Origin: Anaerovibrio sp.
GTDB taxonomy: Bacteria; Bacillota; Negativicutes; Selenomonadales; Selenomonadaceae
DNA: 5,873 nucleotides
NCBI GenBank assembly: GCA_016302095.1
Contig: JAEDOE010000086.1
Coordinates: forward strand, 1-5,873
Direction of reading: 5' to 3'
Part shown: piece after piece, positions 5,605-5,873 of the stretch
How the letters are laid out: each line of letters begins with the position of its first letter
Numbering within the stretch: position 1 is the first letter of the stretch
Program-made: the position numbers and the translations under genes
Notes under the pieces: generated by a model
What the model was told of the DNA's origin: nothing
The model's database searches: none
The model's input: only the letters and a program-made list of their open reading frames with translations

Positions 5605-5873
5605 CTAAAACATGTCCCGTCTCCATAGCAGGAGGCCGCAGAGGGCAGCCAGGGAACCGGCCAGCATACAGATGAAAAAGAATCCGTTGGCGTTTTCTGC
5701 CATAGGCACCGGCACGTTCATGCCGAAAAAGCTGGAAATAACTGTCGGTATGGCAAGCAGAATGGTAACAGCTGCCAAAAATTTCATCACCTGGTTCAGG
5801 TTGTTGGACATGATGGAAGAAAAGGTATCTGCCAGCCGGGCCAGAATCTTGCTGTACATCTCTACCATTTCCC
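5605..5873 (-). CDS. corA: CorA-family divalent metal ion transporter, C-terminal part (5' end beyond the window)
   Basis: The last 88 residues of a CorA-type (2-TM-GxN) inner-membrane channel for Mg2+ or related divalent cations. The frame stays open to the window edge (a Glu codon precedes the first visible Met), so the large cytoplasmic N-terminal domain is outside. Visible parts are the end of the long stalk helix with the conserved stretch SSIMSNNLNQVMKFL, TM1 (about VMKFLAAVTILLAIPTVISS), the selectivity signature GMN (codons 5724-5716) followed by VPVP, TM2 (about GFFFICMLAGSLAALCGLLL) and a short basic end WRRDMF. The order and the intact GMN are diagnostic; a full-length protein is normally about 300-350 residues. 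It is followed by the antitoxin-like gene after 37 nt with no hairpin between, suggesting one transcript. Mg2+ versus Co2+/Ni2+/Zn2+ preference cannot be decided here. Confidence 0.93.
   Translation of the reverse strand, partial: EMVEMYSKILARLADTFSSIMSNNLNQVMKFLAAVTILLAIPTVISSFFGMNVPVPMAENANGFFFICMLAGSLAALCGLLLWRRDMF

Noticed and set aside
1..5873. CRISPR array, tRNA or rRNA genes, insertion sequences, phage genes
   Set aside because: No regularly spaced repeats, no tRNA-like or rRNA-like stretches and no transposase or integrase signatures were seen on either strand.

Overview
The window looks like chromosomal DNA of an anaerobic, fermentative Firmicute. A CpI-type [FeFe] hydrogenase, a secreted 3D-domain wall protein with a PG_binding_1 repeat, purine-rich Shine-Dalgarno sites and sigma-A promoters with TG-extended -10 boxes all point that way. 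Coding DNA is moderately GC-rich by eye and the intergenic gaps are AT-rich. A member of the Negativicutes (Selenomonas-like) is my best guess, but this is inference from gene content and composition and is not proven by any marker in the window.

Layout. (1) 1-3779, plus strand: a two-gene hydrogenase operon. It has a TG-extended -10 promoter (47-55), a flavoprotein that fuses a NuoF-type [4Fe-4S] domain to a GltD/NfnB-like FAD/NAD(P)H oxidoreductase (109-1959), a 7-nt overlapping [FeFe] hydrogenase gene (1953-3704), and an intrinsic terminator (3751-3779). (2) 3808-4584, plus strand: a Cof-type HAD phosphatase. (3) 4656-5305, plus strand: a textbook sigma-A promoter followed by a secreted PG_binding_1 + 3D-domain protein with a GTG start. 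(4) 5328-5374: a long-stem hairpin serving as a terminator for both converging units. (5) 5388-5873, minus strand: the 3' end of a CorA-family metal transporter gene, followed 37 nt later by a 59-codon gene for a short Phd/YefM-antitoxin-like protein with its own Shine-Dalgarno site.

How the genes work together. The first two genes most likely form one soluble enzyme. The GltD-like module would oxidise NAD(P)H on FAD, pass electrons through its own clusters and the NuoF-like N3-type cluster, and deliver them to the N-terminal clusters and H-cluster of the hydrogenase. This fits what has been called the glutamate-synthase-linked [FeFe] hydrogenase type (group A2 in the HydDB scheme). It differs from HydABC/HndABCD enzymes because no NuoE subunit and no NuoF FMN/NADH domain is present here. 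The remaining genes (HAD phosphatase, wall protein, CorA, antitoxin-like protein) have no evident functional tie to the hydrogenase. The most noteworthy items are the fusion electron-input protein and the short antitoxin-like protein without a visible toxin.
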